Counted from the stretch's first letter, positions 1 to 28,129 are shown. The stretch is 64,000 bases of DNA from Hypomesus transpacificus (GCF_021917145.1 NW_025813796.1:1717411-1781410); one strand, 5' to 3'. Translations and numbers: made by a program. Notes: a model not told the origin generated them from the letters alone.

Positions 1-5086
<5,086 letters not shown>

Positions 5087-5094
5087 CACTTACC

Positions 5095-5250
5095 GGCAAA
5101 TGACTCTATAGTAACATCCTTTTTTTGACAAACTTCTTGATAAAATTGTTATATCCGAGTACGTCTAGAAAATTCTAAGACGCTTTGATATTTACCCTCT
5201 GCAGAGATCCTCTCTGCTCAGCTGATCACACGACAGCTGTTAACGTTGCC
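5095..5250 (-). promoter_or_regulatory. wdr7: Probable wdr7 non-coding first exon and promoter region
   Basis: The first coding exon of wdr7 begins with a splice acceptor, so a non-coding exon lies upstream. On the minus strand a consensus donor (GCCG|GTAAGTG) occurs at 5087-5094. The sequence above it, to about 5250, is the best candidate for exon 1 and start site, because atp8b1 on the same strand ends at its poly(A) signal near 5381. An ETS-like CCGGAAGC lies at about 5041-5050 (minus strand), just inside the intron. This is inference from splice signals only; no transcript evidence is available. Confidence 0.45.
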
Positions 5251-5380
5251 GTCAATGGATAGTCAGTGACGTAAAGACTAAATACAAAACTGTAGCCTAC
5301 TGCAATCAAACAACTTACATTGACTCTTTCTTTGCTGCCATCCAGACACTCAGAGAAACAAGTGTACCATTAAGTCTGCC

Positions 5381-5386
5381 TTTATT
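5381..5386 (-). terminator. atp8b1: Poly(A) signal of atp8b1
   Basis: AATAAA on the minus strand, about 1.03 kb downstream of the atp8b1 stop codon at 6417. It is the last canonical signal before the proposed wdr7 start region. The 3'UTR would cover roughly 5370-6416, and the small open frames in it (for example at 6091-6321) have no family resemblance. Confidence 0.55.
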
Positions 5387-6416
5387 CCTTGTAATTTTAC
5401 ATCAGTACACAAAAAAAGTTTATAAAAGTTAAGGCCACATTGTGTACATCCTGACAGCTTTGTTCCAGAATTCCAATAAGACAACAACTAATCACAAAAA
5501 AGAACCATATCATATCTTGTAACCGGTTATGACATTAAAGATGATGTTAAGAGAAACTGCAGCTGGTCTTCTGCATATATTTGGCCCATGATCGGATTAG
5601 ATATCAGAACAGTAAATTGTGGCAAAAAATGACAAATTAACTGACACATTCAAGCTGTGCTAATTTCTCTCATTTTGGCCATGTCAAACTACTGCCATAG
5701 CTATTTACTAACATTAGTCTCATAACAAAACCATGCACAATCTAAAGAGGGTTGACAGAACGGACTTCAGAACACAACTGACTGACACTTTGCTGAAAAA
5801 TATTTTTTGAGACGTTTTTGCAGCTTGAGTAATTTGGGTAGAAAAAAGTTGTAATGGATAATATTGTCCAGAGGAACTGAGTTGTTGGGGTCAGTGTAGA
5901 CAACTTGTTTTGCTTTAAAATATCAATATTCCTTAAATAAAATATGTTTGAAATTCCATTTAGCAGAGGACAGAATAAAGGAACAATTTAAAAAAAACGG
6001 AAAATAACTACAGTGAGATCATGCCCTCAGAAATTCTGATTATGACACCCTTCTGCAAGTAAGCAATTTACAGTCCATAGGGTCACATATATGCCTGTAC
6101 TATACACAATTTTAAATAAAGAGTTTACAATTTCAGCTAAAAAAGTACTGAAAACATTGCATAGCTGGCATATTTCACATTATTCGGAAGCAGAACAGGT
6201 TGCTCTACTCACCCAACAAAATGTATTTTCACCAGTAACAAGCTATTCCCCAATAGTCCATAAGGGGGAGACAAAAGAAAATCCTTATAATCCTGAGTTA
6301 AGCATCATTGTCATACAATAATATTAGGCCACCCCCATTAAACATGTGGTTTTCAGTGTGTCATTCCATGTTAAAGTCTGTTCATAGGGTGGGCTAAGGC
6401 CTATAAGGCCAGCCCG

Positions 6417-16477
<10,061 letters not shown>

Positions 16478-17996
16478 GGTGAGGCGTGAGGCACTGAGAG
16501 ACAGAGAGACAGGAAGAGAGGAACAAGAGTGAGGGTGGAAGAGAGGGTTCCAAAGTTAATTTGGTCAAAATGGTCCTTGGGGCTTGAGGGAACATGTACA
16601 TAAAAATACATGTGTAAATGGAGGGTAGTGGCAATTGGCAGTGGTAATTTAAAGGAGAATGGATCTCTACAAGTTAGACTCAACATTCATAACGTTATTA
16701 ATCTGCAGGTGATTTGACAATTTCCATTGTCCAGTACCCTACCCTACCTGTGTCTCTGGGTAAGAGGTAAATATGTATGGTATGTAGCTTTTGGCCATCA
16801 TCACCAGAACCATAATCTCCTCACTGTTCCTCCCTTCTGTTGCTGACAATGCTACAACGCCACATTACAGTGAGAAGAAAATGCAAGTCGCCTCTTAGCC
16901 ATCACTCAGTTTGACAAAAACAAATACCGTTGCTGTGTTTTAAAACGTATTTAATGAACACGGCATCTGGAAAGTATGAATCTTCCCAACAAGGTTCTAG
17001 TGGTCTGTTAGACCGTGGTTGACAAGTAATGTTTTTTTTGTTGCCAATTAGCAGGTTTGATATGGTTCACCTTTAACTACTGAAACCTCAAGGTGTTGAA
17101 CAGAGGGCAGACTGGCATGTTAGTAACTGAATGCTGTATGAACCAAGGGCATAGCTTTTTGTTTTAAGGCCACAGTTGAACTAGCCTATGTAACACTTTC
17201 AGGGATAGTGCATTCAGTAACAGAAATAAAAGATTGCTGACCCGTCGTGACAAAGCACCAACATTGAATTAATATTTTAAAGTGGTCGGAAATGTCCTCG
17301 ACTGAACCTGGGAACTCTATGGACAATGGACATGGGAAACCCTCATATCGCCGGAGTAGTATCGCTAGACTGGTTTGACTGAAGTGGTTGTGACAGCCTA
17401 TCAGATCCAGCCTACACACCTAAAATAGGCTTTGTACACACCGCTGGGTTCTCAACTGACACACCTTTGTTTGCGTAGGAAAACTGTGAAGCAATGCAAC
17501 ATTACTCCCACATTTTAACTCAATATATAAAGAGTCATGTGTTTAACTGATAACATCCTTGGTCCTCTGATGGAAGAAAACTGAGGTTTGATTCCTTCTT
17601 CCTGACCAGCAATGACTTCCTCACTGCTAATTGATTTCGAATGAGTTGTCTGGTGAGTTAGGTAGTCACACCAGACCCTGCTTACACCAATCCACTATTT
17701 GTATTCATATTTATGAAGACAGGAAACACACATGCATCTCAAACTAATGTATATATTTAAAAGTGCTTTATCCGGACATGTTTACAGTGGAGATAACCCC
17801 ATGAGGTGTGTGTGTGTGTGTATGTGATGGACCTGTTTACAAAAGGCCATGACTAGTTAAATGACATGTTTGACAATCAAATGTCCTGGCAGAGCACAGA
17901 ACATCAAATACCCTTCTCTAAAGAGTAGATAGTGTATCCCCACCCCCCTAAAGATCTTAAAATCTGACAAATCACCGCAATAAATGCTACTGGGTT

Positions 17997-18078
17997 ACTG
18001 TGAAATGGAAAGCCCAACTTGGAATTCTAGGTAACTATTCATCACTTTATTCAAAACCATTACATTTCAGCTAACTGG
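17997..18078 (+). repeat. Local repeat, copy A (short)
   Basis: About 80 bases starting gtgaaatggaaagcccaact and continuing through tattcatcactttattcaa. It matches the first half of copies B (18888-19056) and C (19296-19468). Family unknown. Confidence 0.65.
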
Positions 18079-18887
18079 ATTACTGTGGCCTGAACCTCAA
18101 TCCCAAAACATGTTACCTACTTGACATTGATGAAAGTCACGTAGGAGGTGAAGAACAACAAACTTCACGGTATCATCTAAAACTAGTGCCCCACCCTCGA
18201 TTGTCCTGTGGTCAAAACAGACCCACGCCGTAGTGTTATTTTTAAATAACTATCGCGAGGTTAGACGGTTCCAGCAAACAGGTTTGGGCATCTGGCTTAA
18301 GGCAGCACTTTGGCAACAAGGAAGAGGGGGAGGGGGCGAGAGGGATAGCATTCAGCACCTTCAAAAGGAGTCACGCTACAAACCTGCCTGACTTGTAATC
18401 TGAGTCAGGGGACACACACACAAAGGCCTGTTTTCCGCCATCTTTGTTAACATTCGCCAGCCCTCAGCCCAGTCATGAGACAGCAGGGAACAGGTTTCAT
18501 TTTTAGTCGCCAATGATTTCAATAAACTGCTTCCTCAGTCGGAAAGCATCCCACCTCCACTGAGCTATCCTAGCAAGGCTTACTCCAGGTGTCGCCACCA
18601 CTTTTGTCTTTTTAATTCAAAATCCCCTATCCTACACACAGTGCATTACCTCCTGTAGGCTACACCCAACAGAGTTCAACACCTAAATGAGGTTCCTCAC
18701 AGCGGGACTCATCATTTGAAGTGCCTTACGGAGACACTCATACTCAATGAATAGGTCCATTGAGGAAATGATCCTTCCATTCCTTTGTGAAATAATTAGT
18801 CGGCTACATCTTCTCTGACTTGATGACACAATATTTTTGGGAAATACAAAGGGAGTACACAAATTGATTAGCTCATTAGTCTAGACA

Positions 18888-19056
18888 GTGAAATGGAAAG
18901 GCCAACTTGGAATTCTAACTATTCGTCACTTTTTTCAAAACCGTGACATTTCAGTTTACACATACAATAATGACAATCATCCCTGTCTACAGGCTAAATC
19001 TGCTGCTGTCAAGTTACCTACAAACTGAGTTCACACCATTTGACTCACAGGTGAAA
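18888..19056 (+). repeat. Local repeat, copy B
   Basis: About 170 bases containing aaatggaaaggccaacttgg, then caggctaaatctgctgctgt, then caccatttgactcacaggtg. It matches copy C over its full length with scattered substitutions and small gaps. The upstream tctagacag is also shared with copy C. Confidence 0.7.
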
Positions 19057-19295
19057 TTCAAATAAAAGCCATTCCTTTAAAGGGCATCCATTTCCATAGA
19101 GAGAGTTTGATTTTCCTATTGGCAGGCATCAGACTGGTGCAGCTGGCCTTTTCTGAGGGTGACTTTGCCGCCATGTAGTCAGCTTGTCACCCTATATCAA
19201 GTCAGCCTTATTAGCTCCATATGAACTTTTTAGACCTGAAGAAATCGGAGTTGGTGGCAATCTGGTGGTAATTTTATTTTACTATTCTAGACAGG

Positions 19296-19468
19296 GAAAT
19301 GGAAAGCCCAATTTGGAATTTTTAGTCACTATTCATCACTTATTCAAAATCACATTACATTTCAGCTAACACATACAGTAATGACAGTTATCATCTTATG
19401 AGGCTAAATCTGCTGCTGTCAAGTTACCGACAAACTGAGTTCACACCATTTGACTCAAAGGTGAAAGG
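19296..19468 (+). repeat. Local repeat, copy C
   Basis: About 170 bases in the same orientation as copy B and about 408 bases downstream of it. It contains aaatggaaagcccaatttgg, aggctaaatctgctgctgtc and caccatttgactcaaaggtg. It may be a tandem duplication or part of a dispersed element; the sequence alone does not decide. Confidence 0.7.
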
Positions 19469-21483
19469 TGTGTAAAAAACGGAAAAACGAAAAAGCTGGA
19501 TTTTGTTTTTATAGCGCAGCCAGCAATGGCCATATTTCTCCCCTGGCATTGCAAACTGTGATATCAAAATTAATTAATGAACTTTAACGTAGGCTAGCCT
19601 TTATAGTAATTCAATGTAGCAAGTAGGCGTATAAAGTTGAAAAAATACTCCAAGATAACTATTCATTTTAAGATCACTACACGAGAGAAAGTTTCAAATC
19701 GAACTCAAAGCACGACCAGAAAGTATTCCTTTTTTTTACACAAACATTGGTCTCTAGATTTAGTTTTAGTTACAATTTTGTAGCAAAACTAGAGTCCATG
19801 TTGGCTACTAGCTTACTACGAGATCCACCTGAATCGCATGGGTCAGGTGTGTTTTAATCCTTGAATCATTAGCCTATCAACATTATCAATATTGGATATA
19901 CTCACCAACTCTCCAAGATGACAATGTATCCTTTCTTTACGAATACAACATCGATTTAAGGTAAACTGAGTTATTGAACCATGATTGTTGCCTGTATTCT
20001 CTTCCTTACAATTTCCTTTACCTGTCCTGCGTAGACAAATGGCTACCCACACAGAAACTGGAGGAACAGGTTAAACAGGATGAGTTTTCAAAATAATTAC
20101 GAGCCCCGAAACGAAATTAAACAAATTTTTAACCAAGATAAAACGTTATATGTTTTACGGGTATGCGCTACTGCACCATCTCCAAAAGCTATGTCACACA
20201 GGTTGACCACCAACACCCGCCAGGTAGCTAATCATCATGATGATAATTTGCATATTTGTTGAAAAAGATATCCCGAAACGAAATAACACCTTGGTAAATT
20301 TTCTAAATTAGACATCCAAAGATTTTAAGACTATATAGCTTATTTGTAATATTTCATGTTTATGACATTATAGCCTTAACATGTTTGTATAACTTCCTAC
20401 TCAATATCAAAGTGCCAAATATATACTACATTTAACAGTTAGGTAGGCCTGAGTCTTAAATGTGACCGGAACTTCTTTGACACAACTCAATAGTAAATCA
20501 GTTTTTGAAATAGATTTGTTTTGTTTTGGAAATGTTTTACATTTAGGCTATTAAGCCTAGTTTGTTTCTTGCTTTGGCTACAGTGTGGTGCTATTGCGTC
20601 CTCTGGTGGTTGAATGGAATGATGGCTGTGGTGCAGTAGCATAATATTTTCTTGTTTTTAATTGAAGAGTCGAAGAGTCCCAGTTGATTACAAACTGCAT
20701 GCAACTAGGCCTAAGCACGTAGGCCTATGCACATTGCAAGGGCAGCTGCAACAGGTACTAGATTCAGGGATGAAATTCCTATTTGGGGCAGTCACTTCCT
20801 GAGAGCACCCTCAACATTATGAATATTTCAGTTACTATTCGGCACCTCTTGAGCCGAGGAGAAAGTAGCCTAAATGGCTCCGAGCACCACCACTGTGCGC
20901 TGTTTCAAAAACGCACAATCGATTACGGTTGTTTTTGGTGCCAGCGAGAGCCGATTGCCAAAGGTATGGGCGGAGAATGGATATTCAAATGTATTTATTT
21001 TTAAGATCACGGCAATAACATAAGAAGCAAACAATATCACATGCAGAAATAACTCGAGTACAAATACATCGTAATTACTTGAGAAAGCTTCACAGGTCAT
21101 CACACTAATGAACGAATCCTCCTCTTCCGCCGTCTGCGTAGTTGTGGGTCCTAAAACAAGTTGAGTCAGTCAGATGACTTTCATGAGTACTGAGCTCAGA
21201 GCACGTGTGGCGCGAGTACCATGTTTAAGTTTAAATGAAAATAATGTGGACATTTAGAATTCAAGTAGAACTAATATTTTTTTATGCAAAACGCGGCATC
21301 TCTGTGAAATGATATAACCTTACCCCGGGAACGTTTCTACTTGCTCGTACACACGGTTATTACTACCTTACTGGTATAGCTAACGCTAGCTGATCTTGCT
21401 CAGACCTGTCAAGTCTACGTCTGCATGGACTGGCCGCGTGGTGCATTTAGAGCGTAGATTATTTTTAAACACCACCAACAAAA

Positions 21484-24221
21484 ATGGATTATACTTTTCC
21501 ACCTGAACTTTTCACATCTTATTTCCACTCTGGCCCTCCAAATTCTGAATTTGCCCATAACGTTGGAGGTTGGGGTGTGTATGGTCAAGTTAAAGAAGCA
21601 AGCTCCATCACCAAGCAACATGGGGTGAGAAATATTTGCCGTAGCGCATTCTGCTTTATGGTGCTGAATAAGATACTAGCCTCGTTACGAGCATATTTTA
21701 GGTTTTCAATGTAGCTCGTGATGAAACCCAGTTGGGAACCACGAGCGTGATTCTTTTTTGTCAAGTAACCTAAAGGACACTAACAACAGCCATAGAGTGA
21801 AGCAAGCAAACTTGTAAACACGTTGCTACAGCTAGCCAGCTAAAGATGTTAGCTTGCCCTTCTGGCCGAATACACATTTTGAGCTGATCTTGATAAACAA
21901 GATTCAATCTTGATTATCATGTTAACTCAGGCCTGTAAATGTCAACTAATTTCAGACAGCTGCAACACTACCAGAGCACACACAATTTGCAACAAAGCAT
22001 CAAATGGAAGGAGAGACATGGTTGCCAGTTGAATCTCTGACGCTGCCCCTGTTTCCACCAAAAAGAGGTAGGCTCGTATGAGGTCTTCTTCTTAACCAGT
22101 CCCATGCACTCAGTGTATTGAACCGCATTTTTGCCCACCTCTGGAAATTGAGTGTGAACCTTTTTTTCAGACTTAAAATGACTATTGACTACCCATTCTT
22201 ATTTAGGTCGCAAATGGCACTCAACTGCATTATCGGACCCACTGGACTTTTCAGAGCATGTAAGAACAATTAAAACGCACATCACTCAACTAACGTGAAC
22301 ACAGGCCTACGTAGTACCGTACTAATATGATTGGTTGTTTTTCTGTAGATGCAGGACTACTACCTCCATAGATCCCAAGATGCGTTTTACACCATGAGCC
22401 AGTTCCTAGAGGAAAATCTCCACAGTGTGAACACCAAAGTACAGATGGGCTCTTCACTGAGCTTTTACTTGGCTAAATGTCATTTTAAGTGGCTTTTTTC
22501 ATGCATGCCATGTTGACAATATTTAGCTAATTGCTTAAAAGTGCGATTGTTGATACTTGTTTTTGTTGTTGTTGTAATTTTCAGGGGAAAACCTCCGTAT
22601 TATCCAGGACACAAGGCTTCATGGAAACGCTGAAGTATAAAAAGTAAGTGGAGATTGATGTTATTTATTTATTTGCAAATTATTTGCAAAAGGGCACATG
22701 ATAAAAACGTATTTGTGATTTCTGTAGGTGTGCAGTCACCTACCTGAAACCCAGAATCAAGGCATACCACAATCTCTTATCTGATGTTATCTATGACATC
22801 CCTCCGGAGCTTCTGGCTCATAACCTCTATGAGGAACTGACCCAACAAAGGGAACTGGAGCAGTTCTCTGAAGTGGCTACAGGGGGCGCCCTTTGTTACA
22901 TTCCCTTTTCACAGCTCAACAACACTCAGCAAGGCTGCTTGTTGTATCCAGGGGATCCTGGGCTCCACTCCCTTAGTATCCTTCTAACTGTGTTCTTGTC
23001 CTAGTTTTAAGCCACAACTTTACCACAAGGGTCTGGTATAGTTTATTTATTGAATATGTCAGCAGACAGTGATTCATATATATATTTTTTTTTATCATGG
23101 ACTCTACCCAAATCCAACGCTCCTTAATGCAATTCCTCAGATTTTCATAGATTAGCGCTGGAGTTCCATGCAGAAGGGCCTCCCTGTATTGATTCAAGCC
23201 TCAGGCCTTTCTCATTCCAGCTCGACGGTACAGTAAGGCAGATCTGCACTGGGACGCCACAGGATACATGTAAGCAAAATATTGTCTTCCCCCTTACCGG
23301 CAACAATTACTACATTGTTTTGTACTGTACAATTATTGCAATGTGGCTTATCAAGTCACTGAATTGACATAGATTGTTGTGTTTACCAAGTGACAAGTCC
23401 AAATTAGTTTTGAACTGAGTTGAGTATATTTTTTTTATTTTTTTTTAGCAAATGTTGGTGTTCGATCAGACTATACGTGTGGGGTGTGGATGGTTAGTGA
23501 GAAGAACGAGCCCAAGACTGTTGAGGTCATCCAGACCAAAGAGGTTGCTACATGCCTCAGCATCAGGTGTGTGTGAGGGGTAGTGTCCTGTACATGCATT
23601 CTATCATGTGTGTTCTTCAATCAGGTTTGCGCAATGTTTTGAAGTAGCATTTTCCTTACAGTCCCCATATCCAAGGAGAGCTGCTTGTGGCAAGTGAGAG
23701 TGGAGTCGCTCACCTGTGGACAGTAGGAAAAGGGTAAGCAAACCAAAATGGGTGATAAGGAGACCCTTTTTATGAATATAATATCATTATTTAGGTTGTA
23801 ATGCATGTTCCTGATTTATTTTATGCAGATTTCATGCCATGGCCATATCTAATCCGTGATCTTTGGGGATAAGTGCGTGGGTTTTATGCATCTTCAGTGT
23901 TCTTTAGGATCCTAGGTGCGTGTAACAGTTCTTTACTAATATCTGTCATGATTCCATTGCTCGTCATAGCCTGCAGAAGTTCCGTAAGGAGGACAGTAAC
24001 ATGTACTTCAATGCAAGATCGGCATGGCGATGGTGTGACTTCACGGGGCACCCCAGGGTGATGATCTATGCCGACCGAACGGGCGTGGAGCTTACAGACA
24101 TCAGAGTAGGAGACGGAAGGATTCCAAAAGAGATGGACCATATATGTTTCATTTCCAGTGGCAGTGAAAGTTTGCTCTTAATGGCTTTTCCTTCCTCTTT
24201 CTACCTGCTTCTTTCTCTCTC

Positions 24222-24267
<46 letters not shown>

Positions 24268-27200
24268 GACCAACGAGAATTGTAGCCATACTCTATTTCG
24301 CATCGGCCAAACCCCAGATTGCAAGACTGGCGAGAGAGTCATCATGTCCAAATACCTGCGAGAAGTTCACATGTTCCACCATCTCATAACCACTCAGGTA
24401 CCGGCTCCTTAACTGCTTTTCCTGGTCCATCTAGACCTGTGTGTCCTTGATTGGCCTAAGGAACGTGTGGCATCATTGATTCAATGCGTCAGTGAAAAGA
24501 TGTTTTCGAATGCCCCACACGTTTGTTGTTAACGGCGTCAAAGGCTGTGTTCAGAGTGATTGGGCATTTACATGTGGCAGTGCGTGGATTTGAAAAGGTG
24601 GAAGCACGTGTAGCCCTGTCATTTTTGGCATTCTCTGTTTTATATTAGATGAAAGGGTTGTGAGGGCCAACATGGCGCGAGCTACTGTGTTTTTCTGTCC
24701 TTGGCCATCGTACAAAAAAAGTATTTTATAGCACTTTAAACAATTGAACAGCAAGAAGATCAACACCACTTGCTTCCATCTGGGGTCCGGTTGTTTGGTT
24801 AACGTGCCTCAACGTCACTATAAAGGGTAACATTTCTCTATTTTGTATGACACTCCACAACAATCCTTCACCCCTCGGCTCATCACCCATCACAATGTAT
24901 TGACAATCATACATTTCTTTAATTGACAATCACTGCATTTACATGGATTCGAATTACTGGCTTATTTGGACTGAAATAGAATGATCCATTTCTTGTAAAC
25001 GCCTTTGTTCGAATAATTGCGGTCCGACAACGATCCAATCAACATCCCGAGATAACTCGATCCGAGTCGGTTGATAATTCAGACATCGTATGCTTGTAAA
25101 CGGTGAATTTGACTATGAACTGGACTCTGCGTCATTGCGCATGCTTGAGATCCCGCCGCCCTTCGAAAAAGACAATAAGTTGTCGCTACCGGGAGCCGGC
25201 CCGGCAGAAACAAACAAACAATGCGAGCCAATAGCGCCGTTTGCATTCGCAGTACTCCAATTGTCATCATGCACGAAATGGAGAAGGACGTAGCTTCACC
25301 TTGCTCTCCGTTCGCCGTCTTTCTCGAAATGTTGTTGTTGTTGTTGTTGGTAGGGGTGAAGAGGTCAAGCGTAAAAGGCTGTATCACCTCTAGTTGTAAT
25401 GAAAACAGCGCCATGTATCGCACTGGGATATGACATGCTTTCGGCCAATTATTCAGTTTATTCACTGCCATATATATATTCGGATAATAGCAGTTGCCCC
25501 AAAAATTCGCATTATCCGAATAAAGCTAGATTCGAATTGATACAGTCATGTAAACTCAGTGAAAGTATTGGAAGTGGCCGTGCCACTGCATGTGTGAACG
25601 TCCTATCGCTCTGAACAGTGTTCCTTAGTTAAACCTTTATCACTGTTAACCGCAAGATTTGACTAGAAACAACCGCGTTTAGAATGAACTGGATAGACTG
25701 GGAGAATTTCACTGGACAGACTGCTGTTGTCAGTTGTTAATCCTCTTTCAGTCTGAATGTTAATGCGCTTACTAGGTCAGATTGTCTTCAGTCAGTTACC
25801 GTCACATCTACACACATTTAGCTGAAATCCATATAAATCATATCAGCCTACAGCTAAGGTCGTCTGTGGAACAGCCTTCCTCGTTAATGTTTTATCAACT
25901 GAGACTGGAAGAAATGTATTCAGCCTGCCCTTGAGTTTTGTTTGGTGTTGAACACCGTTTAGTTTGTCCTGGATGTGGATAGACAATCTGTGTTTGTTCT
26001 CTTGCAGTTTTCGGCATACATCCTGGACGAGCGCTTCCCCTGCATTCCTATGGTTAAGTGGGATCACATGATGGAGGATCCTCCCATGTTTGCCCATGTC
26101 CTGGCTTCTAACTCCTCAGGGGCTGGAACCACCAAGGTTGTCCTGGGCTCTCAGCGATCCCAGGAACTGACTCTTCTACAGTATTCAGGTTCATATTTCA
26201 TCACTGATCCTCACAAACATCTCGCCTATTTCACATACCGCCACCTATTCAGAGACGTTTCCCGCAGCTAGGTCTGGGGGGTGGGGGGAGGGGAGGCTTG
26301 TGGAGAAAGGAGATTGAGTATTTTCAATCTCATTTACACGTGTACATTTGCCAACCGCAAAAGTGTTTTTGGCGCGTTAATCATCCCACTACCGGTTCGT
26401 AGGTGGTCGACAGGATGCATGCTGCACCAGAGGTCCCCCGGCGGCTCTGCTTAGGCCCCGAGACAGCCTGAGTCACCTGCCTGCCCAGATCCCACACCGC
26501 CACCACATCGCCCAGCAGAGACTGGCACTTAAGGCTGCCGGTGAGCCGTGTAATAGAGTGGACGATGAGCTGGATTAAATGTCAAACATGACTCTGAACG
26601 ACTTGTCACTTACTGTATGTTATTTTGATCTTTGTCAGGCGTGACGTGTATCCAGCAGAACCAGGGCGCAAGGGACATCTGTGTGCTGCAGCTGACGGAA
26701 GCTGGGGACGTCTTCTATCAGATGCTGAGACCACAGGTGGCATCTTGCAAAGAGGATGTTACAACACCCACCCAGAACTCGGAGGACGTCGGCCTACCAA
26801 CCTCAGTTCAACACCGATCGTCAATTGACACATTGATCTCACAGGATATGTCAGTGGACCGGGAGAAAAGCAAAGGGTCACTGGGGTCCACGTCTCCTGG
26901 TCCCACGGTCGACTGTGGGTTTGAGAGACGTGGAACTGATCTGCCTTGTTTCAAGGTCGTTGTCAATGATGACCCCGAGGAAACAGATTTGGGGCTGTCA
27001 GGGTTTGAACTGGACAACCGTCAGGGTGTTTCATCATCTGCGTCTCGGCCTGCTGAGGCAAGTACCGCTTGTGCTGCCAGACCTAGCCTAGCCAAGGCTG
27101 GGGATGACGCTCTCCTTAAATGGAAAATCTGGCTCTTCAAGCTAGTCAGAAAGAACCATCGTAAGCAACGCTTCCCACACAACACTATCAGAGCCAGAGG

Positions 27201-27924
27201 TCTTCTCGATAAGTCTGGTGAAACTGAGAGCCGTTGGCGAGAACCCATGGAAGAGGACAAGCGAGACAGCCTAAGACGGGATGTCAAAGAAGCGATGAAG
27301 AGAGGGAAATTCCTGGTCCACGGTGCCACCCACCTGCCGCCGATGGAGCCGGTTTCTGTCCCAGGGTCCGTGGAGCCCTCTGCATGGACGGACGACCTCA
27401 GCCAGAGGCTGAGTGTGTCCTGGGAAGGTGGCTGGAAGGTCTGGTGGGAGGAGTCGCTGGGAATGAACCAGGAGTCCAAGATGCAGGCGCTCCGCAGGAA
27501 GCGGCGGAGGCAGAAAATGGCCCGGGCGCACAACCGGCTCGAGCTCTCTGGCAGCTTCACCACCTCCGTCAGCTACCAGTCTGACATGGACGATCTCTCA
27601 GGCTACACGTCGGCTACCAGTCAGAGCGCTGCCTCTGACAGTGAGGGCACTCGTTTATCTTTGTTTAGTGATGACCTTTCTGAACCAGGATCTTACAAAA
27701 CCTCTCAAATGCACGGAAGGACTGCTCGAGTGAATGAGGAGTACCAAAGTTCTCTGCAGGAAGCCTCTCGTGGACTCTTCGATGAAGGCGTGCCTAGTGC
27801 CCCTCTAGCCACATCATCTCAGGTGTCCAGTGTTTTTCCATCACAAAGAACTCCCCGCGTAGGAGGCTCGTCCCAAACCTCCCTGTCCCAGCTCAAAAGG
27901 AAGAAGGCTCGCATGGGCTTCTGA
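21484..27924 (+). CDS. taf1c: TATA-box-binding protein-associated factor, RNA polymerase I, subunit C
   Basis: 14 coding exons: 21484-21624, 21956-22067, 22207-22259, 22349-22438, 22585-22643, 22728-22975, 23156-23269, 23449-23566, 23662-23733, 23970-24105, 24269-24397, 26008-26188, 26403-26540, 26639-27924. They total 2877 bases, 958 aa (human about 869), with all phases continuous. Diagnostic matches to remembered human TAF1C are WRWCDFTGHPRV (human WRWADFTAHPRV), ADRTGVEL, GERVIMSKYL, FSAYILDERFPCIPMVKW, LQLTEAGDVFYQMLRPQ and the C-terminus KKARMGF (human KKPRMGF). The middle is a WD-like propeller; the large last exon encodes a basic, serine-rich tail. TAF1C is part of SL1/TIF-IB, the TBP complex that loads RNA polymerase I at rDNA promoters in the nucleolus (family knowledge). 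Exon 11 has a microsatellite acceptor, and the 1.6-kb intron before exon 12 carries an inverted-repeat element. The gene converges on ccng2. Confidence 0.93.
24219..24268 (+). repeat. (CT)n(TA)n microsatellite forming a splice acceptor
   Basis: A CT-dinucleotide run to about 24252 continues directly into about seven TA units and ends in the AG used as the acceptor of taf1c exon 11 (24269). The polypyrimidine tract of this intron is therefore simple repeat. Confidence 0.85.
24931..25561. mobile_element. 631-bp terminal-inverted-repeat element in taf1c intron 11
   Basis: The left end reads CACTGCATTTACATG, and the reverse complement of the right end reads CACTGAGTTTACATG. ATTCGAAT follows a short distance inside both ends. 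The interior has no convincing protein, so this would be a non-autonomous DNA transposon. The flanks show no obvious target duplication. The CACTG ends recall CACTA/EnSpm-type termini, but that assignment is inference. Confidence 0.6.
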
Positions 27925-28123
27925 GTGGTAATGGATGGAACTGATTGGATTAAGTGATCAGTTTGACCTATATTGGTATGGTTAAAGATTGCAGTGTGAT
28001 GATGCAAGTGTGTGGGCTATGTGGAGTTAATGGCCATGGTTTTTTTCCAGAACAAAGTCTGTATCATTAGTAACCTTGTTTCCTAAAAACAACAAATTGG
28101 AAGTTTTAAAAAAGAATATTGTT

Positions 28124-28129
28124 TTTATT
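28124..28129 (-). terminator. ccng2: Poly(A) signal of ccng2
   Basis: AATAAA on the minus strand, about 730 bases downstream of the ccng2 stop at 28859. The 3'UTR is AT-rich with long T and A homopolymers on the plus strand near 28200-28240. Confidence 0.6.

Larger units (their letters stand above)
16494..21483. other. Gene-poor divergent interval between atp8b1 and taf1c
   Basis: About 5 kb. The first coding exon of atp8b1 extends to an acceptor at 16494, so its non-coding 5' exon(s) and promoter must lie in this interval. I could not place them with confidence. The taf1c promoter must be at the right end, just before 21484. A sequence of up to 170 bases recurs three times between 17.99 and 19.47 kb. 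No open frame here resembles a known protein. Confidence 0.5.

Noticed and set aside
6091..6321. 76-codon frame on plus strand near atp8b1
   Set aside because: It lies antisense within the atp8b1 3'UTR with no homology.
24931..25561. Small open frames inside the taf1c intron as a nested gene
   Set aside because: They fall within an inverted-repeat element and show no protein family signal.
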